Notes under the pieces: model-generated
Database searches by the model: none
Seen by the model: only the letters and a program-made list of their open reading frames with translations
Told to the model about the DNA's origin: nothing
Program-made: the position numbers and the translations under genes
DNA from: Lactobacillus hamsteri DSM 5661 = JCM 6256
GTDB lineage: Bacteria; Bacillota; Bacilli; Lactobacillales; Lactobacillaceae
Reading direction: 5' to 3'
DNA length: 64,000 nt
Assembly: GCF_000615445.1 (NCBI RefSeq)
Contig: NZ_BALY01000004.1
Span: forward strand, 27,074-91,073
Part shown: positions 48,441 through 56,473 of the stretch, piece after piece
How positions within the stretch are numbered: position 1 is the stretch's first letter
How the letters are laid out: each line of letters opens with the position of its first letter

Positions 48441-48887
48441 ATGAAAGCAACAATTGTATATGCTAGCATGACTGGAAATAACGAAGACATGGCAGAAATC
48501 TTAGAAGAAGATTTACAAGACTATGGTTTCGATGTGGAAAATAATGACGTTAGCTTCGCTGATGCTTCTGACTATTTAAATAGTGATCTTTGTATTTTTG
48601 TCACCTATACCTATGGTGAAGGCAAAATGACTGATGAAATTGCCGATTTTTATGATCAACTTAAAGATTTAGACTTAAGCGGCAAGTACTTTGCTGTAAT
48701 GGGGTCAGGCGACAAAACTTATGGTGAACATTTCTGTGAAAATGTTTTTGACTTTGAAAAGCTTTTTAAGGAATGTGGTGCTGAAGAAATCACTAAACCC
48801 GTTACCATCGAAAATGCACCTGAAGACGAGGATCTTGACTTAATCGATCAAGCCGCTGAAGAAATGAATGACAAACTCAATGGCTAA
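48441..48887 (+). CDS. Flavodoxin
   Basis: A 148-residue FMN electron carrier. The phosphate loop SMTGNNEDMAEIL (about 9-21) and the flavin-shielding regions TYTYGEGKMTDE (about 55-66) and VMGSGDKTYGEHFCENV (about 84-100) are intact. The protein is acidic, as usual. Its redox partner is not evident nearby. It overlaps the GtrA gene start by eight bases. Confidence 0.93.
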   Translation: MKATIVYASMTGNNEDMAEILEEDLQDYGFDVENNDVSFADASDYLNSDLCIFVTYTYGEGKMTDEIADFYDQLKDLDLSGKYFAVMGSGDKTYGEHFCENVFDFEKLFKECGAEEITKPVTIENAPEDEDLDLIDQAAEEMNDKLNG

Positions 48888-49425
48888 GGATAATAAAAAT
48901 AAAGCCGTAGTAGTATCTGATGAAGCAAATATTCGTAAGCTAGGACAAAAATTGATTAAGCGTCATCGTAATTTATGGGTTTATACAATTTTTGGGTTTA
49001 TTGCTGCGCTAATTAACACTTTAGTCTTCATCGTTTTACATCAATGGTGGCATAGTGCTGTGGTAATTTCTAATACGATTGCGTTTATTATTTCCAATTT
49101 GGCTTCGTTTTACTTTAACCAAAAAGCTGTCTTTATCAATAATGTCGATCATGAGCATACTACTTGGCATAAATTGGTAGTATTTTTCACTTACAGAATT
49201 ATTAGCTTAATTCCTGATACTTTAATCATGCTGGTTGGTGTCTCCTGGCTTCATTTGAATGCTTTGGTTGTAAAAGTTATTGATCAAGTTTTAGTCGGTA
49301 TCTTCAACTATTTAACAACCAGATCTGTTTTCCAAAAACAAGAGCATACAATGATTGAACGTGCTAAGATGCGAATCAGGGAACAAAAAGAAAAACATAA
49401 CGAAAAAAGTAGCGATAATAAATAA
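48880..49425 (+). CDS. GtrA-family membrane protein
   Basis: A 181-residue protein with four membrane helices of the GtrA/DPMS3 family, which helps flip or handle polyprenyl-linked sugars in cell-surface glycosylation. Family core: WVYTIFGFIAALINTLVFIVL, NTIAFIISNLASFYFNQKAVF and LVGIFNYLTTRSVFQ. The start at ATG 48880 lies within the flavodoxin end. The C-terminal tail is basic. The stop codon is inside the terminator loop. Convergent to wecB. Confidence 0.88.
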   Translation: MAKDNKNKAVVVSDEANIRKLGQKLIKRHRNLWVYTIFGFIAALINTLVFIVLHQWWHSAVVISNTIAFIISNLASFYFNQKAVFINNVDHEHTTWHKLVVFFTYRIISLIPDTLIMLVGVSWLHLNALVVKVIDQVLVGIFNYLTTRSVFQKQEHTMIERAKMRIREQKEKHNEKSSDNK

Positions 49426-49439
49426 TCGCTACTTTTTTG
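49403..49439. terminator. Bidirectional terminator, GtrA gene / wecB
   Basis: AAAGTAGCGAT and ATCGCTACTTT pair around AATAAATA, with A6 and T6 flanks. The GtrA stop is in the loop. Confidence 0.93.
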
Positions 49440-49449
49440 TTTTATAGTT

Positions 49450-50591
49450 TTATTCAAAATCTTCTGGGCGCTTGCTGTTTTCCTTATCAAAGTAATAAGC
49501 GATATCATCCATAATTCTGTCTGCGGCATGACCATCACCATATGGATTCTTGGCATTCGCCATCTTATCGTAGGCTTCTTTGTTTTCAAGCAGTTCAAGC
49601 ATGCTTTCTCTGACTTGATCAACCTCAGTACCAACCAGCTTTAAAGTTCCGGCCTTTACGCCTTCCGGACGCTCAGTGGTATCACGAAGAACTAAAACCG
49701 GCTTGCCCAAGCTTGGGGCTTCTTCTTGCACGCCGCCTGAATCAGTCATGATGAAGTAACTTCTCTTTGCCAAATTATGGAAGTCAACAACATCAAGCGG
49801 GTCAATTAAGTGAATTCTTGGATCGCCACCCAAAACCTCATTGGCTACCTTTTGCACTCTTGGTGACAAGTGAACAGGATAAATAATTTCCACGTCATCG
49901 TGGCTATCAATAACCTGCTTCATAACCTTAAAGACACGGCGCATTGGCTCGCTTGATTCTCACGTCTGTGCATTGTTACCAAAATCACTTTATTGCCAGG
50001 CGTAATTTCATCCATAACTGCGTGGTGATAATCTTTTTGCACAGTTTCGTGAAGAGCGTCAATAGCAGTATTGCCTGTAACAAAAATATTCTCTGCTTTA
50101 TGATTTTCTTTAAGCAAATTAGACTTGGAAAGCTCAGTTGGAGCAAAGTACATGTCTGCTAAATCATCGGTCATTTGACGGTTCATTTCTTCAGGGAATG
50201 GCGAGTACTTATTCCAGGTACGAAGACCGGCCTCAACGTGGCCCAAAGTAGTTTGTTCATAAAATGTCGCAAGTCCTGCCGCAAAACTGGTTGTTGTATC
50301 ACCATGAACAAGTACGATATCTGGCTTTTCGTCTTTAATAACCTTTGCCAAATCAATCATAACTTTTGAAGTGATTTCTTCCAGAGTTTGATTTTTGTGC
50401 ATGATGTTGAAGTCGTAGTCTGGCTTAATTTTGAAAATATCCAAAACCTGATCCAGCATTTCACGGTGCTGAGCAGTAACTACAGTGACTTCATCAAAAC
50501 GTTTATCTTTTTTTAGTTTAAGCACGAGCGGTGCCATCTTGATTGCTTCTGGACGCGTACCAAAAACAGTCATAACTTTAATTTTTTTCAT
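49450..50591 (-). pseudogene. wecB: UDP-GlcNAc 2-epimerase, frameshifted
   Basis: WecB/MnaA interconverts UDP-GlcNAc and UDP-ManNAc for teichoic-acid linkage and capsule. The first frame (MKKIKVMTVFGTRPEAIKMA, GHVEAGLRTW, LVTMHRRENQ) breaks at 49950-49953. The second begins EPMRRVFKVMKQVI and carries FIMTDSGGVQEEAPSLGKPVLVLRDTTERPE to 49450. Adding one C on the plus strand (GCTTG to GCCTTG) gives ENQGEPMRRVF and a 380-residue enzyme. The catalytic His and Glu blocks are otherwise present. GGAGATA precedes ATG 50591. Confidence 0.9.
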
Positions 50592-50607
50592 AAAATATAT
50601 ATCTCCA

Positions 50608-50784
50608 CTATTTCATTGGGTTCATCATTATAACGGTTGCGAGTCCCCATACGATGAAGACACAGATTAAAGCTGCATAAAGTAAGTGTTTTCTAGTTTT
50701 TGCTGGTTTGCTTTTATCTAAACCAAATACCAAACAGAAACTACCGATAATAATAACGGCCGCAGCCAATAATAGATATAACAT
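50608..50784 (-). CDS. Small two-helix membrane protein (58 aa)
   Basis: A frame from ATG 50782-50784 to TAG 50608-50610 encodes MLYLLLAAAVIIIGSFCLVF, a short basic loop (DKSKPAKTRKH) and a second helix (LLYAALICVFIVWGLATVIM), ending MNPMK. It sits 16 bases upstream of wecB and is co-directional, so it could share its transcript. The ribosome site is weak. The two-helix hairpin pattern with a positively charged loop supports a real membrane peptide of unknown role. Confidence 0.6.
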   Translation of the reverse strand: MLYLLLAAAVIIIGSFCLVFGLDKSKPAKTRKHLLYAALICVFIVWGLATVIMMNPMK

Positions 50785-50843
50785 TATATGTTTCGCTTTC
50801 TATGTTTCTTTTATTCAATTAAACCACAGTTGATACAAAGGCA

Positions 50844-50872
50844 CAAAAAAACTAGGACCTTTTTGTCCTAGT
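50844..50872 (-). terminator. Terminator after tRNA-Arg
   Basis: ACTAGGAC and GTCCTAGT pair around AAAAAG, with T7 on the minus strand. Confidence 0.93.
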
Positions 50873-50880
50873 CTTCATTA

Positions 50881-50954
50881 TGATCCTGGTGAGATTCGAA
50901 CCCACGACACACGGTTTAGGAAACCGATGCTCTATCCAGCTGAGCTACAGGACC
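50881..50954 (-). tRNA. tRNA-Arg (anticodon CCT)
   Basis: The minus strand folds into a cloverleaf: acceptor GGTCCTG with CAGGATC (one G-T pair), D arm GCTC/GAGC, anticodon loop TTCCTAA with anticodon CCT (reads AGG), T arm GTGGG-TTCGAAT-CTCAC, discriminator A. CCA is not encoded. The anticodon stem has one T-T mismatch at its base. Confidence 0.93.
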
Positions 50955-50960
50955 AATACA

Positions 50961-51001
50961 TAATTAACTTTATCAAAAAACTTTGATGAAAGCTAATTAT
51001 T
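50961..51001. other. Imperfect hairpin between PTS IIC and tRNA genes
   Basis: AATTAACTTTATCAA and TTTGATGAAAGCTAATT nearly pair. It could end the IIC transcript or lie in the tRNA leader, but on the minus strand it lacks a U tract. Confidence 0.4.
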
Positions 51002-51006
51002 TTTCA

Positions 51007-52335
51007 TTAAAAATCAATATTTGAAAACATTCGTGGTTGCTCATTATCTGCAATTTTATCAGCCGCGAAGACAAAAGGCGTCCAAATCGCAACAGCAATA
51101 ATAATATTTAAAATGCTTAAAATAATTGCACGCCAATCATAATTACATGCCAAATATGGTCCAACTATCGGCGGAACAACCGTCGGTACAGCAACTTGAA
51201 CGGGGTTAACTAATCCCATTTTTGTAACTGAATATGAAAAAGCAACATTAACAAGTGGTGCGATTATTAATGGAATGAAATAAACGGGATTCAAAACAAC
51301 TGGCAAACCATAAATTACAGGTTCATTAATATTGAAAATTCCCGGAGCCAAGGCAACTTTGGCAACTGTACGGTAATCACTTCGTTTTGAAAACATCAAA
51401 ATTGCAATAATCAATGCAAGTGTGCCACCAGTTCCACCAAACCAAGCAAAAGAATCAAATGATCCACGTACCCATAAAAAATTAGGAATCTTGCCACTAT
51501 TTGCTGCTGTTACATTAACATTTTGGGCAGTTAACCAAATTGAATCTAAAATTGGAGCCAACACGCCTAAGCCATTTAAACCAAAGAAACAGAAAATTTG
51601 TACAAGCAAAGTAACAAGCATTACCGTACCAAATCCCTGGCCCCACTTAATAAGTGGCATTTGAATTGAATGAAGAAGCCAATTGCCAAAATAAGTTCCA
51701 GTAACAAGCTGAAAGACATAATTGATAGCGCCGATTCCGAAGAGTGAAATCATCCCCGGAAGCAAAGCATCAAAAGCTGCCTGCTCAGCATGAGGCAAAT
51801 TTGCATTAATATGCAAAATTATCCGACCTCTATAGCAAACAACATAAATGGCAAACCCCAATGATCCAAATAAGATGGCAGTAAAAATTCCCGTTGTTGA
51901 AAATTGTGAAATATCGAAAGCATTTTTAGCAATTAAATCATTGCCGCTAACTTTTAATTTTACGAAACTGGCTACACTCATCATGAATGAAGCTAAAGAT
52001 ACAATAGCTCCTGCTAATCGATTAGCCTCAAAGGTCTTGGCTAATTGATAGCCTAATGCAGCTGCTAAAAAGAGCGCAAATAATGAAAAAGTTCCCCGCC
52101 AAACAATATCGCTAATTGCGCTAAGAGGCTGCATTGCAAATGCAAAAGCTTTCCATCCCAGTTGCGTTCTTGCTGCCGAAATCAAGCTTTTAATCAAAAC
52201 AGCAAGTGACCCCGCAATAGTAATTGGCAAAACTGAAATAAAAGCATTTCTAAGTGCAACTAACCAGCGTACTTGAGCCAACCGATTAGCAACTGGGAGT
52301 ACGTAATCTTCTAGCCATTTTACTAACCGACTCAT
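51007..52335 (-). CDS. PTS transporter subunit IIC (lactose/cellobiose family)
   Basis: A 442-residue EIIC membrane channel of the Lac/Cel family, with about ten helices. The N-terminal RNAFISVLPITIAGSLAVLI and FNINEPVIYGLPVVLNPVYFIPLI (conserved NEPVIYGLP, about 345-368) are diagnostic. No IIA or IIB gene is adjacent, so it must use subunits encoded elsewhere. It starts inside the end of the DEAD-box helicase gene (four-base overlap), an odd operon partner. The sugar is probably a beta-glucoside but is not certain. Confidence 0.92.
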   Translation of the reverse strand: MSRLVKWLEDYVLPVANRLAQVRWLVALRNAFISVLPITIAGSLAVLIKSLISAARTQLGWKAFAFAMQPLSAISDIVWRGTFSLFALFLAAALGYQLAKTFEANRLAGAIVSLASFMMSVASFVKLKVSGNDLIAKNAFDISQFSTTGIFTAILFGSLGFAIYVVCYRGRIILHINANLPHAEQAAFDALLPGMISLFGIGAINYVFQLVTGTYFGNWLLHSIQMPLIKWGQGFGTVMLVTLLVQIFCFFGLNGLGVLAPILDSIWLTAQNVNVTAANSGKIPNFLWVRGSFDSFAWFGGTGGTLALIIAILMFSKRSDYRTVAKVALAPGIFNINEPVIYGLPVVLNPVYFIPLIIAPLVNVAFSYSVTKMGLVNPVQVAVPTVVPPIVGPYLACNYDWRAIILSILNIIIAVAIWTPFVFAADKIADNEQPRMFSNIDF

Positions 52336-53600
52336 TTATTCACCTTCAAATAATGAGGATGATAGCCCTTATTTTTATTCTTACGCTTTTTATGCTTTTT
52401 ATTACTGTTTTTAGCTTTAATATTTAACTTTTTAGAATTGTTATTTTGCGTATTTTCTTCGTGCTTATCCTTATCTGGTTCTTTATCCTTTTTGGGTTTC
52501 TTCTCAGTTAAATGATAACCAGCAAAGTAAACTCTCTTAAGATCAATGTCATCACGATCTTCCAATAATTTCTTCAAATCACGAAAATCATGATCATCAC
52601 CTAAAGTAACAACATATCCTTCAGCGTTCATTCTGCCTGTACGACCTGCGCGATGCAAATAAGTATTAACTTCACTTGGAATATCAAAATTAATGACATA
52701 GGTTACGCCGGAAATATCTAAGCCACGAGCTGCTAAATCAGTTGCTAAAAGAAGTCTAGTATTTCCACTAGCTAAATCTCGCAATGCTTTTTCACGACGT
52801 TCTTTACCGAATTCATTTGCTAAAAGTTCGAACTTAGTCTTAGTATGCCCAAAGATTCCAGCAAAACGCATCATAGTTTGATTAGAATCAAAGAACAAAA
52901 TTCCTTTGAACTTATCGAGTCTAGTCAATCTTTGTAAAAAGTCGATTTTATGAGCATTATCAACCTGTAAGAAATAATGCTTAGTTTCAGAAACTTGATC
53001 ATTGCGAACATCGATAAGCAAGAAGGTACGGGCAAATTGTTCTTCCGCATCCCTTGTGATTTCAGAATCTGTTGCCCCGAACAAAAGAATTTGCGCATCG
53101 GAACCCAAATTTTGTCCTAATGAGCTAAGAAGCTCCATCTTGGTAAATTCCAAAATATCATCAGCTTCGTCAATAACCAAAGTCTTAATCTGATCAACCT
53201 TAATACGACCACTTGAGAAAAAGTCGAAGAATCTACCTGGCGTGGCAACTACAACTTCTGGATGTTTCTTCTTTAAATTATCTTCTTGACGTTTACGATT
53301 ACCGGCCCCTACAAGACTTACACCCTTTAAACCTAAAGCATGAATATAAGGATTAATCGCATGTCGAATCTGTACAGCTAGTTCAGTAGTCGGTGCAATA
53401 ATCACGACGCTATTTGCTTGGCCCTTTTTTGCTCTTTCCAAACTTGGAATAGCATAGGCCAAAGTCTTACCTGTTCCTGTTTTGGCCAATGCAACTATGC
53501 TAGCGCCATTAATAATTGCGTCATAAGTTTCTTTTTGAATTAAAGTTGGTTTGGTTTTATGTTCTTTTTCAAGAACCTTTTTGATTTTTTCTTGATACAT
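52332..53600 (-). CDS. DEAD-box RNA helicase (CshB-like)
   Basis: A 422-residue ATP-dependent RNA helicase. Motifs are Q-motif KPTLIQKETY, I AKTGTGKTLAY, Ia APTTELAVQI, II VIDEADDILEF, III as GATDSE (commonly SAT), and VI HRAGRTGRMNAEG. The C-terminal 60 residues are Lys/Asn-rich, suited to RNA binding. Size and tail fit CshB-type cold-shock helicases. The ATG overlaps the upstream GH25 stop by one base and its end overlaps PTS IIC. Confidence 0.93.
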   Translation of the reverse strand: MYQEKIKKVLEKEHKTKPTLIQKETYDAIINGASIVALAKTGTGKTLAYAIPSLERAKKGQANSVVIIAPTTELAVQIRHAINPYIHALGLKGVSLVGAGNRKRQEDNLKKKHPEVVVATPGRFFDFFSSGRIKVDQIKTLVIDEADDILEFTKMELLSSLGQNLGSDAQILLFGATDSEITRDAEEQFARTFLLIDVRNDQVSETKHYFLQVDNAHKIDFLQRLTRLDKFKGILFFDSNQTMMRFAGIFGHTKTKFELLANEFGKERREKALRDLASGNTRLLLATDLAARGLDISGVTYVINFDIPSEVNTYLHRAGRTGRMNAEGYVVTLGDDHDFRDLKKLLEDRDDIDLKRVYFAGYHLTEKKPKKDKEPDKDKHEENTQNNNSKKLNIKAKNSNKKHKKRKNKNKGYHPHYLKVNK

Positions 53601-54307
53601 TATTGTGTTAACTGCCCATATTTCTGTTTATATTGCGCAACCGTACCGTTATAAGCATACATAGTTACGCCCTTCTCTAATCCATCAACATCTTTTACTC
53701 TGCCATTAGTAGTATAACGCCAGAATGAATATTTTAATTTATTTGGTTGATCTTTTCCATCTGTCATAAATTGTGTCCCGATTGGGAAAAATTTACGATA
53801 CTTATCATTAATGGAAACAATAACTTTCTTTTGATTATTTTCCAGCATTCCTGCAAAAGTTCCCATGGACCGCAAATATTTTTTACTTCGACTAGTTATA
53901 GCCGGTGTAATCAAAATAGGCAAACTTCCGGTATTATTTCCAACCTGCTTTTCAAAATAACGGTAATGCTGCAAAGGCGTTGATTCATTGCTATAAATTA
54001 TTTCCGTACCAAAAGCAAGCTGTGTGCCTAAAAGCTGCTCTCGATACGTTAAGTAATTCTCATCAAAATATGAACGCCCCTGAGTACTTTTTAAATAAAC
54101 AAAGGAAATGCCATTAGTTTGCAACTTATGCAAGTCTACGTAATCTACATCCTGGTTTAATTCAATTCCAATTGCACTAGAATTTGAATTACTAGGCTGA
54201 GTAGTTTGATTATTAAAATTGAAAAAGCCTACCACTAAAAAAGCAATTGCCATAACTAACAAAGTTAAAATCAATGGCAACGTAATTTTATGTTTAAATC
54301 TGTGCAT
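53600..54307 (-). CDS. GH25 (lysozyme) family protein, probably catalytically altered
   Basis: A 235-residue membrane-anchored protein: one N-terminal helix (LPLILTLLVMAIAFLVVGFF) and a GH25-like domain outside. Family blocks are recognisable: GIELNQDVDYVDLHKLQTNGISFVYLKSTQG (usual GIDVSxxQG...FIKATEG), then SFWRYTTNGRVKDVDG. The first Asp is Glu. The strand that normally bears D-x-E reads LPILITPAI, so both acids are missing. It may be a non-enzymatic wall-binding protein. It starts the operon with the helicase and PTS IIC genes. Confidence 0.82.
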   Translation of the reverse strand: MHRFKHKITLPLILTLLVMAIAFLVVGFFNFNNQTTQPSNSNSSAIGIELNQDVDYVDLHKLQTNGISFVYLKSTQGRSYFDENYLTYREQLLGTQLAFGTEIIYSNESTPLQHYRYFEKQVGNNTGSLPILITPAITSRSKKYLRSMGTFAGMLENNQKKVIVSINDKYRKFFPIGTQFMTDGKDQPNKLKYSFWRYTTNGRVKDVDGLEKGVTMYAYNGTVAQYKQKYGQLTQ

Positions 54308-54416
54308 GGCTTTTCTCCTTCCGATAATATTTTACCCAAAATAAGCTTTAATACCAAGTACAGATGTAGATGATATAATGAATAAGTTAAGTATATTCTC
54401 TTGAGTGAGGTAATTT

Positions 54417-55721
54417 ATGAAAAGACAAATTTCATTCTCCCAAGCCCTGGCTACTGTCGTTGGATCAGTAATTGGAGCGGGAGTTTTTTTCAAAATAGGA
54501 ACAATCACCGCTCAAACCGGTAGCAGCTCTATGACACTGTTTGTTTGGATTTTAGCCGGAATAATTTCTATCGCTTCAGGATTGACGGTTTCTGAAATTG
54601 CCGCAAGTTTAAAGATGAATGGCGCCATCAAGTATTTAGAATATACCTATGGTGGTGTCTGGGGCTTTCTATTTGGCTGGGCACAAATGACCGTTTACTT
54701 CCCTGCCCAAATAGGTGCTTTATCCAGTATCTTCGGCGTACAGTTTGTTTCTTTATTTGGAATTCCGAGTAAATACTCAAATTTAGTTGCCATTATCTTA
54801 GTTCTATTTTTACTAGGTATTAATTTAATTGGGACAAAATTTTCTAGCAAAATGCAATCTGTAATTACGGTTCTAAAAGTAATTCCTATTGCTTTGATTA
54901 TTATTTGGGGATTCTTTAATTCTAATAAAATCGGCGTGCAATTCTTCCCTATTACGGTTGGAGCTGGAAAAAGCTTTGCAGGTGGTATGAGTCAAGGTCT
55001 TCTCTCTGCTTTATTTGCTTTTGAAGGCTGGATAATTGTAACCAACTTGGCCAATGAAGTTAAAAATCCTGAAAAGGATCTTTCTCGGGCTATTATTGGT
55101 GGTTTATCAATCATCACTGTTATCTATGTTTTAATTAATTACACTTTCCTAACGGTTTTGCCAATGGATCAACTTGCTAATAATCAAAACGCAGCCTTCC
55201 AAGCTTCTATGAAATTGTTTGGTCAATTCGGGGGAAAATTAGTCACGATCGGAATTTTAATTTCTGTTTACGGTGCGGTTAATGCCTTTATGTTAACTGG
55301 AATGCGAACACCTTACATCTTGGCTCAAGACAGATTGCTTCCATATTCAGAAAAAATTGGCAAAACTCACGTTAATACAGGAGTACCTGTTTTCGGTGCT
55401 TTAATCGTTGACGTAATTGCGATTATTATGATCTTGCTTGGCAATTTCAATGTTTTAACAGATATGCTTGTTTTCGTGATGTGGACATTCAATACTTTGC
55501 TTTCAATCGCTGTCCTAGTTCTAAGAAAAAGAGAACCAGAATTACGTCGGCCATTTGTTGTTCCCTGGTATCCAATAATCCCCCTTATTTCAATTATTGG
55601 TGGCTTATTCATCGTTATTTCGACAATTATCAATCAATTTGTTCTATCAATGATTGGCTTAGGATTAACCTTGCTCGGTTTACCGATTTATTACTATATG
55701 ATCAAGAAAAAAGAAATTTAA
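54417..55721 (+). CDS. APC-family amino acid permease
   Basis: A 434-residue transporter with 12 hydrophobic helices of the amino acid-polyamine-organocation superfamily. The first helix GSVIGAGVFFKIG (about 17-29) is the family substrate site, followed by SEIAASLKMNGAIKYLEYTYG. Helix six is ALFAFEGWIIVTNLANEVKNPEKDL. The substrate could be a neutral amino acid, or a Ser/Thr or Lat-type substrate, but is not fixed. A TATAAT lies about 40 bases upstream. It ends at the shared terminator. Confidence 0.92.
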   Translation: MKRQISFSQALATVVGSVIGAGVFFKIGTITAQTGSSSMTLFVWILAGIISIASGLTVSEIAASLKMNGAIKYLEYTYGGVWGFLFGWAQMTVYFPAQIGALSSIFGVQFVSLFGIPSKYSNLVAIILVLFLLGINLIGTKFSSKMQSVITVLKVIPIALIIIWGFFNSNKIGVQFFPITVGAGKSFAGGMSQGLLSALFAFEGWIIVTNLANEVKNPEKDLSRAIIGGLSIITVIYVLINYTFLTVLPMDQLANNQNAAFQASMKLFGQFGGKLVTIGILISVYGAVNAFMLTGMRTPYILAQDRLLPYSEKIGKTHVNTGVPVFGALIVDVIAIIMILLGNFNVLTDMLVFVMWTFNTLLSIAVLVLRKREPELRRPFVVPWYPIIPLISIIGGLFIVISTIINQFVLSMIGLGLTLLGLPIYYYMIKKKEI

Positions 55722-55729
55722 TCAAAACA

Positions 55730-55765
55730 AAAATAGTCACCGCAAATGGCGGTGGCTATTTTTTG
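55730..55765. terminator. Bidirectional terminator, permease / hpt
   Basis: AATAGTCACCGC-AAAT-GGCGGTGGCTATT with A-rich and T6 flanks. Confidence 0.93.
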
Positions 55766-55794
55766 AATTTCTGTTGATTTCTTCTTTAATAATA

Positions 55795-56364
55795 CTACTT
55801 ATTTACGTATTTTTGAATAACTTCTGGCTTTAAAACACCAATATATGGAATATTACGATACATGTTCAAGAAGTCTAATCCGTAACCTACAACGAATTCA
55901 TTGCCAACTTCTGAACCATAGTAATCGACAACAACATCAGTATTTCTACGCGCTTCTTTATTAAGAAGTGCACAGCACTTAACGCTCTTAGCACCGCGAT
56001 CCATGATAAGTTCCTTCATGTATTTCAATGTAAGACCTGTATCAACAATATCTTCAACAATTAAAACATCGCGATCCTTAACATCGGCACTAAGATCAGT
56101 TACAACCTTGATTTTACCGCTTGATTCAAAACCATCACCGTAGCTAGATACATCAAGGAAATCTAATTGATGAGCAACATCCATTTGTCTGGTTAAATCA
56201 GTCAAGAAATAGATTGCACCCTTAAGAGCTCCAACAACAAGAGGCTTTTTACCAGCATAATCTTCAGTTAATTGTTTGCCAAGACGGACACACATCTCGT
56301 GAATATCGTCTTCAGAAAATAATTTATGATCAATAATATCATTAATATTGTCGCTTTTTGCCAT
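55795..56364 (-). CDS. hpt: Hypoxanthine phosphoribosyltransferase
   Basis: HPRT salvages hypoxanthine and guanine to IMP and GMP. The PRPP-binding motif VLIVEDIVDTGLTLKYM (about 99-115) is complete. The N-terminal LVVGALKGAIYFLTDL and the C-terminal FVVGYGLDFLNMYRNIPYIG are typical. Length 189 matches. It follows the terminator of the downstream-oriented permease and is monocistronic in view. Confidence 0.96.
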   Translation of the reverse strand: MAKSDNINDIIDHKLFSEDDIHEMCVRLGKQLTEDYAGKKPLVVGALKGAIYFLTDLTRQMDVAHQLDFLDVSSYGDGFESSGKIKVVTDLSADVKDRDVLIVEDIVDTGLTLKYMKELIMDRGAKSVKCCALLNKEARRNTDVVVDYYGSEVGNEFVVGYGLDFLNMYRNIPYIGVLKPEVIQKYVNK

Positions 56365-56434
56365 TAATCTTACCCTTCACTTCATATTATTATAAAAAGA
56401 ATACTTAATAAACAAAATTATAACATCTTTATAT

Positions 56435-56463
56435 CAAAAAAGCGCCAAGTTAGGCGCTTTTTT
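56435..56463 (-). terminator. Terminator after CBS/DUF21 gene
   Basis: AAAAGCGCC-TAACTT-GGCGCTTTT with T6 on the minus strand. Confidence 0.92.
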
Positions 56464-56473
56464 CTTAATATTT

